From: a virus
Direction: 5' to 3' (one strand)
Length of the DNA stretch: 29,685 nucleotides
Virus record (IMG/VR): IMGVR_UViG_3300035564_000031
Span: 1 to 29,685 of that record
Translations under genes and position numbers: made by a program
Notes under the pieces: generated by a model
Database searches by the model: none
The model's input: the letters and a program-made list of their open reading frames with translations, nothing else
What the model was told of the DNA's origin: nothing
Part shown: in pieces, positions 6,523 to 14,398 of the stretch
How positions within the stretch are numbered: the stretch's first letter is position 1
Layout: every line of letters starts with the position of its first letter

Positions 6523-7520
6523 TGCGTGACCTGCGCAAGCGTTCCCTGCGCGATAGTCGGCCCCCAGGTGGGATCGTCCTTGACTTGCGCGACTTGCGAC
6601 CAGTCAAGCTGTCCATCCTGGTAGAGTTGGAACTTACCCGCGCCCAATATCTGCCGTTGGACGCTCTCCGGCTGGGTGGCGAGCCATTCTTGCCCCGTGG
6701 GAAATGAAGGTGTTTTACCGTAGGTCAATTTTGGTTGCAGAAAGCACGCGCAATTTGGATGCGATGCAAAGTCCTCATTGGTCGGGTATTCTGTCCCATC
6801 AAGCGCAAGGCAGGCAGCGCAAACGTTCCCGCTGCGCTGCGCCCGGCGGATGTAGCCCCCCACGACGTTAGACTGTTGCATCTGCGTTTGGTTGCCAGTC
6901 CTCAGCGCCCTTAGTTGTTCGGTCCTGGCAATGGTCAAGGCGCGGTCCAGGTTGCCAGCCATATCCTGCGCCATTTGCGCAGCCGTCCAGCGCGGCCCCT
7001 TGCCCGTTGCCAGCCCTTGAATGAGGCTATCCGTCAGCTTGACAACCGCTTCTGGATACGATGCCCTGAGCAGGTCGTAGAGTGGCGTACCATCTGAGGC
7101 AAAGCCAATCATGTATTCCACGGCACTTGTGTTGATGTGGTCAAAAACAAGGTTTCGTATCTTCGCATCCAGGCCAGCCGCAACTATCAGCCCTTGCGCG
7201 TCGGTCACGCCCTGGGCCAATAACATCCTTTGGTCGCTTGCGGTCTGGTCAGCCACCCAGCGGGCGTACTGTTCGTGCTGGAACCGCGCCTCGGCTATCA
7301 ACGTCTGGTAGCGTTCCATCTGCATCAGCCTGGCAGTGGTGATAACTTCGCCCTTCGCCTTCAACTCATCCAGGTACAACGCAAGGTCCAGCATATCGGC
7401 CTTTAGCGCATCCTCCACGCCCAGCCAGCGCCGCGCCATGTCACGCATAGTTTGTGACTCGTGCGCGAGCAGTTGGGCGCGTTGGGCCTCAATCGCCTGG
7501 ATTACTTGCGGTTTTGGCAT
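6519..7520 (-). CDS. Phage head morphogenesis protein, Mu F / SPP1 gp7 family
   Basis: A 333-aa protein with a helical N-terminal two thirds and the diagnostic C-terminal domain: ALTIARTEQLRALRTGNQTQ (about residues 190-210), then YIRRAQRSGNVCAACLALDG and HPNCACFLQP. The spaced cysteines and the RTE..R pattern define the minor head protein family found near portals. Such proteins sit on the portal inside the head and help capsid assembly or DNA ejection. It is coupled to a 40-aa membrane protein upstream (TAATG) and a 52-aa protein downstream (ATGA). Confidence 0.9.
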   Translation of the reverse strand: MPKPQVIQAIEAQRAQLLAHESQTMRDMARRWLGVEDALKADMLDLALYLDELKAKGEVITTARLMQMERYQTLIAEARFQHEQYARWVADQTASDQRMLLAQGVTDAQGLIVAAGLDAKIRNLVFDHINTSAVEYMIGFASDGTPLYDLLRASYPEAVVKLTDSLIQGLATGKGPRWTAAQMAQDMAGNLDRALTIARTEQLRALRTGNQTQMQQSNVVGGYIRRAQRSGNVCAACLALDGTEYPTNEDFASHPNCACFLQPKLTYGKTPSFPTGQEWLATQPESVQRQILGAGKFQLYQDGQLDWSQVAQVKDDPTWGPTIAQGTLAQVTQ

Positions 7521-7642
7521 TACCGACTTCTAACCTTGTCGAGCAAAACAAACACAAAATAAGTGGCGCATATTGCCACAATCACAATTCCCGCACCTAT
7601 AACCATTCCAACAAAGAAGGATATGGTGTTAGGTGTCAACAT
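7520..7642 (-). CDS. Single-span membrane protein (40 aa)
   Basis: The frame from ATG 7642 to TAA 7520 gives 40 aa: a short polar start (MLTPNTIS), one long hydrophobic span (residues 9-34, GMVIGAGIVIVAICATYFVF) and a basic cytoplasmic end (DKVRSR). Both ends overlap neighbouring genes by TAATG, the same coupling on each side, which supports it strongly. The role is unknown; a membrane protein inside the head gene block is unusual. Confidence 0.68.
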   Translation of the reverse strand: MLTPNTISFFVGMVIGAGIVIVAICATYFVFVLLDKVRSR

Positions 7643-8079
7643 TACACCGCGCTGTAGGCAAGAACGCTAAAATCGAACGTCGCCGCTCCGCCGCCGCCGC
7701 CGTCGGTGAAGTCCCAGCGGGCGCGTATCTGACTACCCGTGATACCGGGACGCACAACGCCCGAAGCGCAGTCAGCCGATACAGCGGTTACAGCGGTGTT
7801 CTGATTGGCGGGGGTGATGTTCCCCACCTCTCTCTGCGCATCCGTCCCATTGCCCAGCGCCGTAGTGAAGCGGATCACGTTGATCCAAAGTGTACCTACT
7901 AGGACATCGATATAAACATCCATCGTGTCATTGGCATCCGTCGCCTTTGCGGTGTAATCGCACACAACCACCCAAGACTTCTGTTTTCCCCCGGTTACGT
8001 AAGCCGTCCCGGTTCCGTCAGCGACATACGTTCCAGCGGGAACAAGCGTCAAAGTTTTCTCGTAATACGTGTCACCCAT
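7642..8079 (-). CDS. Beta-rich virion-like protein of unknown function
   Basis: A 145-aa protein rich in Thr, Val, Gly and Ala. It has alternating strand-like segments (TLTLVPAGTYVADGTGTAYV, WVVVCDYTAKATDANDT, VYIDVLVGTLWINVIRF), a poly-glycine loop (DGGGGGAATFD) and almost no lysine in the C-terminal half. This looks like a structural protein, perhaps a decoration or spike. It lies between portal and Mu F-like genes and has a fair ribosome site (GGAGTAAAACAAA). No family was recognised. Confidence 0.7.
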   Translation of the reverse strand: MGDTYYEKTLTLVPAGTYVADGTGTAYVTGGKQKSWVVVCDYTAKATDANDTMDVYIDVLVGTLWINVIRFTTALGNGTDAQREVGNITPANQNTAVTAVSADCASGVVRPGITGSQIRARWDFTDGGGGGAATFDFSVLAYSAV

Positions 8080-8269
8080 TTTGTTTTACTCCATCTTCAA
8101 TATAGGTTATTGGTTTAGGAATATGTTTAGCACATCCCCATTTGATCCGTCCTCGAATTGTTGAAACCTCCCATACTTCATCGGGTGGCCCAATAATTAC
8201 ATGAGTGTCAACCGCCGAACAGGTAGCAGGCTTACCACACACATCGCAAAGGTGATTAGTTTCCAGCAC
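8072..8269 (-). CDS. Small zinc-binding protein (65 aa)
   Basis: Starts at GTG 8269 behind GGGGGTAACAACC and overlaps the end of the portal gene by 14 bp. The motif LCDVCGKPATCSA at residues 8-20 and a later WGCAKH (about 45-50) provide four cysteine/histidine ligands for one zinc. The rest is a short beta segment. No enzyme motif is visible. Proteins of this size and type are common in phage operons and are unassigned. Confidence 0.65.
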   Translation of the reverse strand: MLETNHLCDVCGKPATCSAVDTHVIIGPPDEVWEVSTIRGRIKWGCAKHIPKPITYIEDGVKQNG

Positions 8270-9680
8270 GGTTGTTACCCCCGTTCATCGGCATTGTTAT
8301 AGGTTGGTTGGTCTGTTGGTTATTCACGCCCGTTTGCGGCATGGGTTGAGTTTTGAAGTCCTGCTGTGCTTTGAGCAGGGATGCGGCAAGACCAGCCTGC
8401 GCTTTACTTGCGCCTTCGTCCTTGATCTTGTTCATCGTCTCTATCTCACTGTCCGTCTTGCCCTCCCATGTCAGCGCAGTATCCAGTGGTACGCCGCTAT
8501 CCACGCGCACCTTTGTAATGTCAGCGGTCGTCTTGGGCTGGACAGTTTCTGGCTTCTCGAATTGCGGCGTAATCGCTTCCAGCTTTACCGCGACCCCCTC
8601 TATCTTGCAGATGAACGCGGCCACATCCCGCCAGGTAGGGCGAAAGCGGTCTATCCTGTCCTGCGCCTTTTTGTTGAGCGGTGCTTCCAGGGCTATCAAC
8701 GCCTCACCGGATGGATCGCCAGCCTGGGTGAAAAAGTAATGTTTGGGCGTGCGCGTGATAACCCCGATTGCCATACTCAGCCGGTCGATTGCATCCAGGT
8801 AGTTCTTGAGGTCGGTTGATTGGAACGTGCCCACACTGGTCTGTTGTCCGGTTCCATCCCCAGCCGGGATTGTCCAGACCTCACCGGGAGAGTTTTTCAA
8901 GCCCCCCGTATCGGCGTTTGAAATGATCCATCTTTGCGAATACGCCCCAAACTCTGCTGCAACCATCATGTCAGCCAATAGTTTGTTGATCCCGTTCTGT
9001 AATGGCAGCACATCCTTTAGATCGCTTTGACAATGACGATTGATTTTGAAGTGAAACACAGGCACTTGACCGTATGGGTTATCAGCCTTGCCGTCAGGCG
9101 ATGCAGAAAGGTCAGGCATGAACGCCTCAGAGCTGCTTGCGTTCTCAGCTTCCTTTGTGGAACTGTAGTATTCCAGGTGGTCAGGGTAGTACAAAGTGAG
9201 TTTCGCATTGCCATCCTCCCCGATCCACAACTTGCCCGCCATAGTCACCTTGCGCGGGTTATCAGCGGCATAGACACAATGGATCATGCGCGGATCGTTG
9301 TAGTAAACCTCGGCCTTGCCGTCAGCCCCAGGCCAAACAATCGCGTAGCACTCGCCCAGCACCAGGCTATCCGTATGCACATCAGCCGCTTCCAGTGCCA
9401 TGCTGTTGCGATCCCAGGCGGCTGCAAGTGTATCCTCCGCCTTCTTGTCGCTACTCTCAAACCCCGTCAGGTTGATGCGCTCATCACAGGCGGAGATAAC
9501 CACCGCGCACCAGTTAGCGGTAAAACTTTCAACCACGCCCTTGAATATTTCGCGCATACGCTTTGTGAGGTATGGCGTTGGTTGCTGTCCCTCGAAATAT
9601 TCATCATACACATCGAACGCCGTGCGCTTTGCCATGATTGCGTCAAATACTGTTTTGAGATCACTTTTGAGATCGGCCAT
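8256..9680 (-). CDS. Portal protein, SPP1 gp6-like
   Basis: A 474-aa protein with the pattern of the Gp6-type portal family: N-terminal DEYFEGQQPTPYLTKRMREI, then VVESFTANWCAVVISACDERIN, the conserved DSLVLGECYAIVWPGADG, a NPYGQVPVFHFKIN stretch, DVLPLQNGINKLLADMMVA (stem/clip region) and a C-terminal low-complexity Gln/Asn/Pro tail. Portals form the dodecameric DNA channel and the docking site of terminase. I take ATG 9680, with AAGGA nine bases upstream, instead of the TTG at 9686. It begins 2 nt after the terminase stop, the normal order. Confidence 0.93.
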   Translation of the reverse strand: MADLKSDLKTVFDAIMAKRTAFDVYDEYFEGQQPTPYLTKRMREIFKGVVESFTANWCAVVISACDERINLTGFESSDKKAEDTLAAAWDRNSMALEAADVHTDSLVLGECYAIVWPGADGKAEVYYNDPRMIHCVYAADNPRKVTMAGKLWIGEDGNAKLTLYYPDHLEYYSSTKEAENASSSEAFMPDLSASPDGKADNPYGQVPVFHFKINRHCQSDLKDVLPLQNGINKLLADMMVAAEFGAYSQRWIISNADTGGLKNSPGEVWTIPAGDGTGQQTSVGTFQSTDLKNYLDAIDRLSMAIGVITRTPKHYFFTQAGDPSGEALIALEAPLNKKAQDRIDRFRPTWRDVAAFICKIEGVAVKLEAITPQFEKPETVQPKTTADITKVRVDSGVPLDTALTWEGKTDSEIETMNKIKDEGASKAQAGLAASLLKAQQDFKTQPMPQTGVNNQQTNQPITMPMNGGNNRAGN

Positions 9681-9682
9681 AA

Positions 9683-10918
9683 TCAATATCCTTGATGGGA
9701 AGTGGCGCGGCGAATCTCTCCCCGCTGTGATAATTCTGTCATCATCCAGACTTTAGCATCCAGGCGGTTCGGGCTTGCATCACCTGTTACCCATAAACAT
9801 AATTCATCTTCCAACGCCGGGAAACTGCCCACATGATGATCGTGCCCCTTTTCAGCTATTGCGCTGATCGGTTCGGCGCGAGTCGCCTTGCCCCTGGATG
9901 CGTGTACCAACTTGACCGGTACGGTAGGATCAACTTGCTTGATAACGGTTGATACCATTTCTCCGCCATTGTTCGCCTCGGCTACAATGCGATTGGCCTT
10001 TAGCTTGTGAAAGGCTGTGACTGCCGCACGCGCCCAGGTAAGAGGACTGCCCTGGACACTATCGTCTGCTAGAGTGTAATAGTCCTCGCCCTTGCGCCCT
10101 CCCGTGATAATACCTGCCTCGTCACCCTCGCTTGTGGCAGACGGGTCTACGCCTACAACGATCACATCAAGCGGGGGGGCTTTAGTTTCTCTAGACTTCT
10201 CGATAATGTCCCTGGTCCACAATGCCCCCGGAGCTTCGTCAACATCCTCCGCCTTGATCTCCATGCGATAAGCTAGGCTGGTCATATCTTTGGTAATGTC
10301 TGCCAGCGCATCCTGGTTTAGATGCGGATTGTCCATACTCGTAAAGTGGAAAGTTTTCCATCGGCCTGTTGTATCTTCCTTTGCCCGCTTGAACATTTTC
10401 GCGGCGTGTTGCGGATCATTCGCCTTATTCATGCTTCGGCTGTGCAGGCTAGGCGGGGTGTAGATAAATACCGCATCGCCGTTCTTGTCCAGCATCATAG
10501 GTGCTCCAACGGTTTCCCATGCGTCCTCGTTCATCAACTGCCACTCGTCCAGGATGAGCACATCCGCATAATCACCGCGCAAAGTATCCGCATTGAATGC
10601 GGTTTTTGCCCTAATGCGTTGCTCAGTTCCAACCAATTCGATAATATGCTCAGTCTCATTCTTCTTGAATATGCCAGCCCTGATAGGTTCATCCAATGCC
10701 TTTGTAACCTCAGTCCAGAACCTTGAAATCTGGTCGCTGGTAGGGGTAGCATATAACACGCGCTTACCTGCCAAGAACTGTTGGACGGCAAAGATAGCCA
10801 TGCCCACAGTCTTTCCCCCGCGCCGTCCGGCCCGAATGATGCGCCGCTTTGCAGTCGTGTCTATAAATGCACGTTGCATCGCGTGAGGTTCGGGCAGGTG
10901 AACGGTGTATTCAAGCAT
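9683..10918 (-). CDS. terL: Terminase large subunit
   Basis: A 411-aa protein from ATG 10918, placed 8 nt before the upstream stop with AAGGAT as ribosome site. The ATPase domain shows Walker A GRRGGKT (residues 31-37), Walker B DVLILDE (119-125) and the coupling motif FIYTPPS (about 151-157). The nuclease domain shows GVDPSATSEGDEAG with D258, then VAEANNGG (E314) and NRLDAKVW (D387), the acidic triad of an RNase H-like nuclease. It cuts and pumps DNA through the portal. The length is at the short end of the family but all motifs are present. Confidence 0.95.
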   Translation of the reverse strand: MLEYTVHLPEPHAMQRAFIDTTAKRRIIRAGRRGGKTVGMAIFAVQQFLAGKRVLYATPTSDQISRFWTEVTKALDEPIRAGIFKKNETEHIIELVGTEQRIRAKTAFNADTLRGDYADVLILDEWQLMNEDAWETVGAPMMLDKNGDAVFIYTPPSLHSRSMNKANDPQHAAKMFKRAKEDTTGRWKTFHFTSMDNPHLNQDALADITKDMTSLAYRMEIKAEDVDEAPGALWTRDIIEKSRETKAPPLDVIVVGVDPSATSEGDEAGIITGGRKGEDYYTLADDSVQGSPLTWARAAVTAFHKLKANRIVAEANNGGEMVSTVIKQVDPTVPVKLVHASRGKATRAEPISAIAEKGHDHHVGSFPALEDELCLWVTGDASPNRLDAKVWMMTELSQRGEIRRATSHQGY

Positions 10919-11237
10919 TGGGCTTATCCTTCTGGTCATACTTCACAAGCAAAGTAACAGGACCGCCCTTCTGGTCGCCCTGGATGATGTCCGGCGGTTT
11001 GCCATACGCATACGCTATAAACGCCTGCACCAATCGCGGGTCTTTCGACTTCGCCCAGGTGCGCATGATCGCATCGACAACGGTAATCTTTTCGCCCTGC
11101 TTTGTCTCGACAACCTCAGTGGCGATGGACTGCGCCAGCTTGCGCAACTGGTCAAAGCTCTTAGGCCGTCCAAGCCTGTTGATGCGCTTGTCGCCTTTCT
11201 TGAACTGAGTTTCGACTGGCGGGTTCTTGTATCCCAT
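10911..11237 (-). CDS. DUF5681-like protein, probable terminase small subunit partner
   Basis: The 108-aa protein starts with the DUF5681-type opening NPPVETQFKKGDKR followed by NRLGRPKS, then a helical body (LRKLAQSIATEVVET, VVDAIMRTWAKSKDPRLVQAFIAYAYGKPP). Such proteins occur directly upstream of large terminases in many phages and are thought to do the small-subunit job of recognising packaging sites; that function is inferred from position. It overlaps the terL start by 8 bp. Confidence 0.72.
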   Translation of the reverse strand: MGYKNPPVETQFKKGDKRINRLGRPKSFDQLRKLAQSIATEVVETKQGEKITVVDAIMRTWAKSKDPRLVQAFIAYAYGKPPDIIQGDQKGGPVTLLVKYDQKDKPNA

Positions 11238-11242
11238 CCCTG

Positions 11243-12079
11243 TTATTTCCCTGTATCCCGTTTTACCAACTGCATCCCGTAGTTGTTCACGCCATCAGGG
11301 ATGACAACGCCCTCTTTGAGAATTAGCTTGTTTCGCTTGAACGGGCGATAGTCTACATGGTGTTGCCAACGTCCCCATTTCCAAACAACGGTTGTTACAT
11401 CAGGATGTTGATGCTGTAAGGATTGCGCCATGAGCAAACGGCCGTCATCTTTGTAAAGCTCAGAGGTGTTCCCGCCTTTCATGCTCATGGTTGTGATCTT
11501 GTCAGCCAAGAATGCCTGAAACAAAACAGTACACCAACCATCCTTCAAGGCTCTAAGCGACAAGTCCGTATCTTCGTTGTAACGCCCTCGCCAACGATAA
11601 GACAGATCATTCTTGATTAGAATACAGGAATAGATGCGCGTGTTCAAAATAAACGGCGTTAGATGCTGTTTAGCTTTGGCGAGATATTGGTACTGCATTC
11701 CTGCCATTGCGATATTCTCATAACGATTTACAAAGTCCTCGCACACCTTGAAAGTAATTCCAGTATCTACTCGAACCTTTAGATTGTTATTGAGCCTGTA
11801 AAAGTCCCTGATATTGTCGTCAAGTATCCAATGGCGTTCAGCGCCAATTGAAATAGAATGTTCCCAAACCCAATTTCTAGCAGGTATAGAGCCTTGCCCT
11901 AAATTGCTAAACGGCAAAACGTAGATATTGTTAGGATCAATAACCTCGGCGTAATTATCGTATTCCTGTGGCTCAATCACCACATGAAAAGTAATATTTT
12001 TAGATGTCAGCGCCTTGACAGTCAGCCTGCTTTCCCACCTACCCTTAGAAATAACATAGATTGGATATTCAGGATTCAT
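11243..12079 (-). CDS. TET-associated-type glycosyltransferase (putative DNA-modifying)
   Basis: A 278-aa GT-A-like protein. It opens PIYVISKGRWESRLTVKALT, carries IEPQEYDNYAEVI (residues 35-47), has the likely sugar-nucleotide/metal motif WILDDNIRDFYRLN (84-97, D87 and D88), and a second acidic motif RYNEDTDLSLRALKDGWCT (166-184). This order is that of the TET-associated glycosyltransferases described in phage genomes, proposed to put sugars on oxidised bases. The upstream ParB-like gene overlaps it by 11 bp, a known pairing. No TET/JBP oxygenase is visible in this window. Glycosylation of a virion protein is an alternative. Confidence 0.72.
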   Translation of the reverse strand: MNPEYPIYVISKGRWESRLTVKALTSKNITFHVVIEPQEYDNYAEVIDPNNIYVLPFSNLGQGSIPARNWVWEHSISIGAERHWILDDNIRDFYRLNNNLKVRVDTGITFKVCEDFVNRYENIAMAGMQYQYLAKAKQHLTPFILNTRIYSCILIKNDLSYRWRGRYNEDTDLSLRALKDGWCTVLFQAFLADKITTMSMKGGNTSELYKDDGRLLMAQSLQHQHPDVTTVVWKWGRWQHHVDYRPFKRNKLILKEGVVIPDGVNNYGMQLVKRDTGK

Positions 12080-12683
12080 CTTGATACCTGATTGAAATCA
12101 GATCATTCTTTTCGACACGAGGATAATAAACATACTTTGTTTTATCGGTTATGTTTTGCTCAATCAAAGACGCAAATTCTTGAACGTCATCCTCGTTATA
12201 AAAGTGAACCAATATTGTTCTTTTCGCTAACTTGTCGCCTTGCACAAATTCGGGCATTCCAGACCATTCATCTTCTGGCTTTTGCAGTTCATCGGGTATT
12301 CCCAATTCATAACCCTTGAACCCCCATTCCAGCAGGTCTGGCACGTCCCACGCGTTCGCCAGCACATCGAAGTCCCACGCGCCGGTGTTCTTGTTTAGCC
12401 TGATATTCAACTCCTCAACTTCTCGCCCGTCAAGCTCACGCGAGGGTAGCCATGCTTCCACCTGCTTGACGTTCTCGGCGCGTAGCACGTGCAAGCGCTG
12501 ATGACCGCCTATGACGGTATGCGCCGCGTCCAGGTTGATGATGGGCTTGTCGATCATGCCAAACTTGTCAAGGCTGGTTTTGAGTTGTGCAAACTGTTCC
12601 TTTGACAGACTGCGCGGGTTCTTGTAGTAATCCGTGAGGCTTGCAACGTCAACGGTTTGCAGGGTCCAGGTGATCTCGCTCAC
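12069..12683 (-). CDS. ParB-like nuclease-domain protein
   Basis: The 204-aa protein starts at GTG 12683, overlapping the upstream stop as GTGA. It has the ParB/Srx N-terminal domain: VDVASLTDYYKNPRSLSKEQ, then LDKFGMIDKPIINLD and the signature VIGGHQRLHVLRAE (about residues 57-70). A conserved C-terminal segment (TILVHFYNEDDVQEFASLIE) forms a separate small domain. Phage proteins of this type are not chromosome-partition ParB; they accompany DNA modification genes and may bind or nick DNA. The overlap with the glycosyltransferase supports a joint role. Confidence 0.82.
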   Translation of the reverse strand: MSEITWTLQTVDVASLTDYYKNPRSLSKEQFAQLKTSLDKFGMIDKPIINLDAAHTVIGGHQRLHVLRAENVKQVEAWLPSRELDGREVEELNIRLNKNTGAWDFDVLANAWDVPDLLEWGFKGYELGIPDELQKPEDEWSGMPEFVQGDKLAKRTILVHFYNEDDVQEFASLIEQNITDKTKYVYYPRVEKNDLISIRYQDES

Positions 12684-13075
12684 TCGCTGCCTTTCTCTAG
12701 CGCCAGGATGCGCATCCTAAGCGCCCGGTTCTCGTCAACAAGTTTCGCGTTATCATCTTTCAGGTCGGCTATTTCCTCACGAAGCGCCTTGTTCTCACCC
12801 TCCAAAATATGCACCCGTCCGACCAACACAACCGCGTCCGCGTCCTGTGTGTCGATCCGCGTTTTCAAATCGTCAATACGTTTAGACAGGGCCATATTTT
12901 CACCTGCTAATCTTTCATTTTCACGGCGCAGGTCGGTGATGGTATCTCGTAATGATGTGATGGTCATGCGCAAAGATTCAACTTCGTCTTTACTTGCTTT
13001 TGATCTTGCCGTGAGAAGTGCCACTAATAAACTACCCAGGGCCGCCATAACTAAAGCGATGTCGGATGCTGTCAT
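12680..13075 (-). CDS. Membrane-anchored coiled-coil protein
   Basis: From ATG 13075, overlapping the previous TGA as ATGA, the product is 131 aa. It has an N-terminal membrane span (IALVMAALGSLLVALLTA, residues 5-22) and then an almost unbroken coiled coil of about 100 residues (LRRENERLAGENMALSKRI and similar heptads). With the two membrane proteins before it, this looks like a lysis cassette, with the coiled coil acting as a spanin-like or holin-regulating partner. That role is inferred from context only. Confidence 0.7.
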   Translation of the reverse strand: MTASDIALVMAALGSLLVALLTARSKASKDEVESLRMTITSLRDTITDLRRENERLAGENMALSKRIDDLKTRIDTQDADAVVLVGRVHILEGENKALREEIADLKDDNAKLVDENRALRMRILALEKGSE

Positions 13076-13344
13076 TTTAGTTTCCCCCGAATGGTCCACC
13101 TGGAAACTACGTCACTAATCATCAAAATGGCAAGGGCCACAATTCCCCACCTGAGCGACATAGCCGGGATGGGTTGACCGCTTAGGTAAGCGTCCGCGTA
13201 GTAATAGGCGATAAACGAAACAATTATGAATTCAAGTGATCGACCTATTTTTCGCAAGGCGTTAGGCGCTGCGAAAACATCGACCAAGCAGAACACCGCC
13301 GCGATGCCAAACACCCAGGCGGTTGTGTCAAGGGCTGGTATCAC
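13072..13344 (-). CDS. Three-span membrane protein, holin-like
   Basis: I place the start at GTG 13344, which forms a GTGA overlap with the upstream stop; a TTG at 13353 is possible. The product is about 90 aa with spans near WVFGIAAVFCLVDVFA, FIIVSFIAYYYADAYL and WGIVALAILMISDVV, and a basic end (RWTIRGKLK). Small size, several spans and a charged tail fit a class I holin, and a second small membrane gene stands beside it. No specific family was recognised. Confidence 0.6.
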   Translation of the reverse strand: MIPALDTTAWVFGIAAVFCLVDVFAAPNALRKIGRSLEFIIVSFIAYYYADAYLSGQPIPAMSLRWGIVALAILMISDVVSRWTIRGKLK

Positions 13345-13601
13345 GGCTGCCAATCGGGATTGGTCTGCGGGTCAGCGAACTTCGCCCGGTTCGCCGCCGT
13401 GTCAAGCGGCTGGGTTGTCCACAGTGTGCGAATGACGATGTTGCCGATACCCACGATCATCCCGCCAATGGAGTCAGCGAGCAGCGCCCAGCCTGGCTCA
13501 ATCGTTTTGAGCGCCGTCAGGATCACAGGGATAGTCAGCACGATGATGGAGATAACGTTAAAATACAGGGTCTTGCTGGTTCGTTTCTGTTGGAATTGCA
13601 T
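13341..13601 (-). CDS. Two-span membrane protein, putative holin
   Basis: The 86-aa protein has a basic N-terminus (QQKRTSK), a first span (FNVISIIVLTIPVILTAL), a loop with PGW, a second span (LLADSIGGMIVGIGNIVIRTL) and a charged C-terminal end. This is a common layout for phage holins. It starts by TAATG coupling to the zinc/IPY protein and overlaps the next membrane gene. If it is a holin, the paired gene downstream may be its partner or antiholin. The probable lysozyme gene lies elsewhere (29070-29685). Confidence 0.6.
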   Translation of the reverse strand: MQFQQKRTSKTLYFNVISIIVLTIPVILTALKTIEPGWALLADSIGGMIVGIGNIVIRTLWTTQPLDTAANRAKFADPQTNPDWQP

Positions 13602-13822
13602 TATTTGTACCCCTCAGTGAATTGCGGAATGGGAAAGTTGGAAGTATCACCAACCGTAATGTAATAAGTCGGCCACGGATTTGGAGGAGGTACATAGGGG
13701 ATATACGGAATGTAAGGGATATACGGAATTTGTACCTTCTCCCCCCAAACCTTGCCGCACTTTTTGCAAGTCACAGTATCGCAGTTCGGACAATGGAATA
13801 ATTCGTGTTGGCAATCGGCCAT
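13601..13822 (-). CDS. Zinc-ribbon protein with IPY tandem repeat
   Basis: The 73-aa protein has an N-terminal zinc ribbon (C4, H6, C11, C14 and C19, C22 in ELFHCPNCDTVTCKKCGKVW) followed by IPYIPYIPYIPYVPPP, a proline/tyrosine repeat that should form an extended rod. The repeat is encoded by 18-bp units at 13698-13733 and could change length by slippage. The ribosome site AAGGGGGGATAAT is strong. Function unknown; similar rods occur in small phage proteins. Confidence 0.68.
   Translation of the reverse strand: MADCQHELFHCPNCDTVTCKKCGKVWGEKVQIPYIPYIPYIPYVPPPNPWPTYYITVGDTSNFPIPQFTEGYK
13698..13733. repeat. 18-bp tandem repeat coding for IPY units
   Basis: Two adjoining copies of GGGATATACGGAATGTAA (second copy differs at its end), read on the plus strand, lie inside the zinc/IPY gene. 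A partial third unit precedes them. Confidence 0.75.
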
Positions 13823-13823
13823 A

Positions 13824-13985
13824 TTATCCCCCCTTGAAAAAAGGCCCGAATATCAGGATGAGACAGAAAAATGACGCACACATCCAATCGAACGTGAACG
13901 TCAATTGACTATTGGCGTACTTTGGCCGGACAGCCGCAATAAACATAAACACCGCCGCTAAAATCCAAAGGAGTAAAGTTAACAT
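13824..13985 (-). CDS. Two-span membrane protein (53 aa)
   Basis: The most likely start is ATG 13985 with GAGGAACATACT before it, not the longer frame from 14048. The 53-aa product has spans MLTLLLWILAAVFMFIAAV and WMCASFFCLILIFGPFF joined by a short polar loop with RPKYANS. It is the third small membrane protein in a row at the lysis-like region. Function unknown. Confidence 0.62.
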   Translation of the reverse strand: MLTLLLWILAAVFMFIAAVRPKYANSQLTFTFDWMCASFFCLILIFGPFFKGG

Positions 13986-14044
13986 AGTATGTTCCTCTAT
14001 ACCATTATACGCCAGGTGTAAATATAAACAGCGAGTGACAACGT

Positions 14045-14398
14045 TCACACCTCGTCGATGATAATGTCAACCCCTCCGCCCGTGATAGGGTCACAAATGA
14101 TCCCTGTCATAGACTTGATGCAGTTGTCATTCCATTGCAGCCCGTCACAAATACCATCGCACGCGCTTTTCATTCTGCTGATCAGGTTATCCAAATCCAC
14201 GCGCCTGTAATCGGGTGGGTAGAATACAAACTTCACGCTTACTCTTGCAGGTTGATAGATGGGCAAGAACGAAGTTCGCGTCGTGTAAAACGCCTCATTG
14301 CGGGCAGCCTTGACCGCTTTGGCTTTCACCGTCCAGTGTTTTCTCGAATTTGGGCTTAATTCCGATGCGGGCCAGGGCAATGAAATCGTAATTGTCAT
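14045..14398 (-). CDS. rusA: RusA-like Holliday junction resolvase
   Basis: From ATG 14398 (ATGA overlap with the preceding gene) the protein has 117 aa, the normal RusA size. It shows the family layout: N-terminal strand TITISLPWPASELSPNSRKHW, then VSVKFVFYPPDYRRVDLDNL with D68 and D70, a lysine at 77, and the helix ACDGICDGLQWNDN with D81/D85. These acidic residues bind the metal used to cut four-way junctions. Phages use it to resolve branched replication or recombination intermediates before packaging. ERF at 24137 supplies annealing. Confidence 0.88.
   Translation of the reverse strand: MTITISLPWPASELSPNSRKHWTVKAKAVKAARNEAFYTTRTSFLPIYQPARVSVKFVFYPPDYRRVDLDNLISRMKSACDGICDGLQWNDNCIKSMTGIICDPITGGGVDIIIDEV

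Noticed and set aside
9027-9695. A 222-codon open frame on the plus strand
   Set aside because: Antisense to the portal gene, with no recognisable domain; the portal reading is certain.
13901-13910. GTCAATTGAC palindrome as a second RHH operator
   Set aside because: It is inside a membrane protein gene, has different spacing from the 22672-22692 site and no promoter nearby.
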